DNA of 64,000 bases from positions 4,216,001-4,280,000 of the forward strand of contig NZ_CP134062.1 of assembly GCF_031583025.1 (NCBI RefSeq), given 5' to 3'. The translations under genes were made by a program, and so were the position numbers. The notes below the pieces were generated by a model. That model ran no database searches. It was not told the origin of the DNA and was given only the letters and a program-made list of their open reading frames with translations. The number at the start of each line of letters is the position of its first letter. Position 1 is the stretch's first letter. This stretch comes from Mycobacterium sp. Z3061 (GTDB taxonomy: Bacteria > Actinomycetota > Actinomycetes > Mycobacteriales > Mycobacteriaceae). Of the stretch, positions 62,482 through 64,000 are shown in pieces.

Positions 62482-64000
62482 GCGCGTTCCTTTCGGTGCA
62501 GAAGATTGACGTCGGTAACCTGGCGCCAGGCGTTACATGCCTGTGCCACCGAAGCTTTCAGCGGCTGAGAGGTGTCCAGCCGGACTGCTGACTCCCAGGC
62601 GTCGCGGCGGGCAGCCAGTGCCGCGGCGATGTCCGGGGTGGCGTCGGAGTTTCCCGCCGCCCGCTGTTCGATTCGGCCGGCCGTCGTCTCCACCGGCACG
62701 GCGCACATGATTTCCACTGCACACGAATGGGTTTCGGCGGCCATCCGGCGGGCCTGCGCGCGCAGACCCGGGTCCTGCCACGTTCCGTCGAGGATCACCG
62801 ACTGCCCCTCACCCAGGTGAATGCGGGCCCGCCGCAATGCGGTTTCGTAGACGGCGGCGACATTGTCGGGGCTGTAGAGACCGGAGTCCAGCACGCCCGG
62901 ACTCCCGGAAATGGCGCCCGAATCCCGCAGTTCCCGGCGTACATCGTCGGTGGAGATGACATGCGCGCCGACCTGTTCGGCGAGTCCCCGGGCCACGGTG
63001 GACTTCCCGCTGCCAGGGTTTCCGCCGATGAGTGCCAGCCGGACGGCTCCGGCGGCGAGGTGATCCGCGGCGATCTCGAGGTGCCGGGCGGCGTCGTCGG
63101 CCGACTCCGCCCTGCCCTGCAGGAACCGGACACAATCGACCTTGGCCCGTACTCCCGCGCGGTAAGCGATGTAGAAGTGCTGCAGCGAGGACGGCGCGTT
63201 GTCGCCGGTCAGCGCGACGTAGCGGGCCAGGAAGTAGTCGCCGAGGTCTTTGCGCCCCAGGAATTCCAGGTCCATGGCCAGGAAGGCGGCGTCGTCGATC
63301 CGGTCGAGATGACGCAGTTGGTCGTCGAATTCGAGGCAGTCCAGCAGTGCCGGGCGGCCTTCGACGAAGAAGATGTCGTCGGCGAGCAGGTCGCCGTGGC
63401 CGTCGACGATGTTGTCCTGGTCGATCCGGCTCGCGAACAGATGCCCCCGGCCGGCGATGTATTCCGCGGCAAGACGTTCGATACGGTCGATGACTTCCCG
63501 CGTCACACCGGGAATCGCGGTGAACTGGTGCAGTTCCTTGAGGTTGGCCCGCCAACGCTGGTCCACCGCGCCGGCCTCGCCCTGGGTGCTGATCAGCGGG
63601 CTGCGCTCGGCCCCCTCGTGGAACTCCGCCAACACGGCGGCGACAGCGTCCAGCAGGCTCTCGGCTGATTCGCCGGGCCCGGTGCCGGTGACCAGAAATG
63701 CCAGCCGATCCTGATCCCGATAGCGGCGCATGACCACGATCGGCTCATCGGCGCCTCCGGCCGGATCGGACAGATGGGCCACCCCCAGGTAGGCCTCGGG
63801 CGACAAGCGGCGGTTCAACTCGACCTCCCGCCGGCAGGCATGCTCGCGCTGCTCGGTGGTGCGAAAATCGACGAAATCGGTCAGCACCGGCTTTTTGGCC
63901 TTGTACGCCCGGTCTCCGGCCAGCACCACCACGCCAGTGTGCGTCTCCCGGACATCCAGAAACGGGGCTGTAGTGGCATCGGCTGACCGTTCGGCGGTGA
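62478..64000 (-). CDS. APH-like plus P-loop kinase fusion (Rv2004c-like), 5' end outside window
   Basis: The frame stays open to the window edge. Codons upstream of the GTG at 63932 read TAPFLDVRETHTG and continue the conserved N-terminus, so the start lies beyond 64000. The N-terminal half is an aminoglycoside-phosphotransferase-like domain with DGHGDLLADDIFF and LLDCLEFDD (catalytic and metal motifs). The C-terminal half is a P-loop kinase with GNPGSGKSTVARGLAEQVG. This architecture matches the DosR-regulated protein Rv2004c of M. tuberculosis. The substrate of neither half is known. It is the first visible gene of the operon leading to ppsA. Confidence 0.88.
   Translation of the reverse strand, partial: TAERSADATTAPFLDVRETHTGVVVLAGDRAYKAKKPVLTDFVDFRTTEQREHACRREVELNRRLSPEAYLGVAHLSDPAGGADEPIVVMRRYRDQDRLAFLVTGTGPGESAESLLDAVAAVLAEFHEGAERSPLISTQGEAGAVDQRWRANLKELHQFTAIPGVTREVIDRIERLAAEYIAGRGHLFASRIDQDNIVDGHGDLLADDIFFVEGRPALLDCLEFDDQLRHLDRIDDAAFLAMDLEFLGRKDLGDYFLARYVALTGDNAPSSLQHFYIAYRAGVRAKVDCVRFLQGRAESADDAARHLEIAADHLAAGAVRLALIGGNPGSGKSTVARGLAEQVGAHVISTDDVRRELRDSGAISGSPGVLDSGLYSPDNVAAVYETALRRARIHLGEGQSVILDGTWQDPGLRAQARRMAAETHSCAVEIMCAVPVETTAGRIEQRAAGNSDATPDIAAALAARRDAWESAVRLDTSQPLKASVAQACNAWRQVTDVNLLHRKERA

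Overview
The window is a high-GC actinobacterial chromosome segment, almost certainly from a non-tuberculous, probably slow-growing Mycobacterium. The evidence is a PPE protein with MPTR repeats, a WS/DGAT wax-ester synthase, three cytochrome P450s, LLM-class (F420-type) oxidoreductases, a mycobacterial VapBC pair, two receptor Ser/Thr kinases and a block resembling the DosR dormancy regulon. Genes are packed tightly, with many ATGA/GTGA overlaps. No gap exceeds 300 bases, and I saw no rRNA, tRNA, CRISPR array or insertion sequence.

Layout. 1-4.2 kb: a McrBC-like (type IV) restriction pair with an AT-richer look; its first gene runs off the left edge. 4.4-7.3 kb: an operon of two M24-fold proteins and a VOC protein, divergent from a P450. 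8.6-17.6 kb: WS/DGAT, a GlcD-like FAD oxidase, VapBC, a small secreted protein, a receptor kinase, TetR plus an HsaA-like flavoenzyme, and PPE-MPTR. 17.7-24.7 kb: a DsbA-fold protein, an unknown protein and a chagasin-like lipoprotein in one operon; then a DUF5685 protein with a 19-cysteine tail, a Na+/H+ antiporter, and acetolactate synthase plus decarboxylase (acetoin pathway). 24.7-37.8 kb: two P450s, a TetR, two LLM oxidoreductases, rhodanese, a secreted nucleosidase-like protein, an M23 lipoprotein, an alpha/beta hydrolase, EfeO and an SDR.

37.8-41.8 kb carries three copies of an intergenic hairpin element around a DapB-fold reductase, a DUF559 protein and a MalY-like aminotransferase. 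41.8-48.9 kb: PadR and its target, a BKACE enzyme with an MFS exporter, CysQ, haloalkane dehalogenase DhmA and a second HsaA-like enzyme. 49-54.4 kb: a second kinase, an SDR, an SRPBCC protein, a PH-like membrane protein, DoxX, VOC and a bicupin. 54.5-57.2 kb: a three-domain fusion (cysteine-dioxygenase-like cupin, His/Cys caspase-like domain, methyltransferase) translationally coupled to an Asp/Glu racemase homologue; this is the strongest candidate for an undescribed system. 57.2-64.0 kb: universal stress protein, two KAS III-like enzymes, PEP synthase and an APH/P-loop kinase fusion that runs off the right edge, with a near-consensus DosR box before the stress protein.

Regulatory DNA is unusually readable here. 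Palindromic operators overlap recognisable promoters at the VapBC, TetR, PadR and LLM/SDR divergent regions, and several starts appear leaderless.
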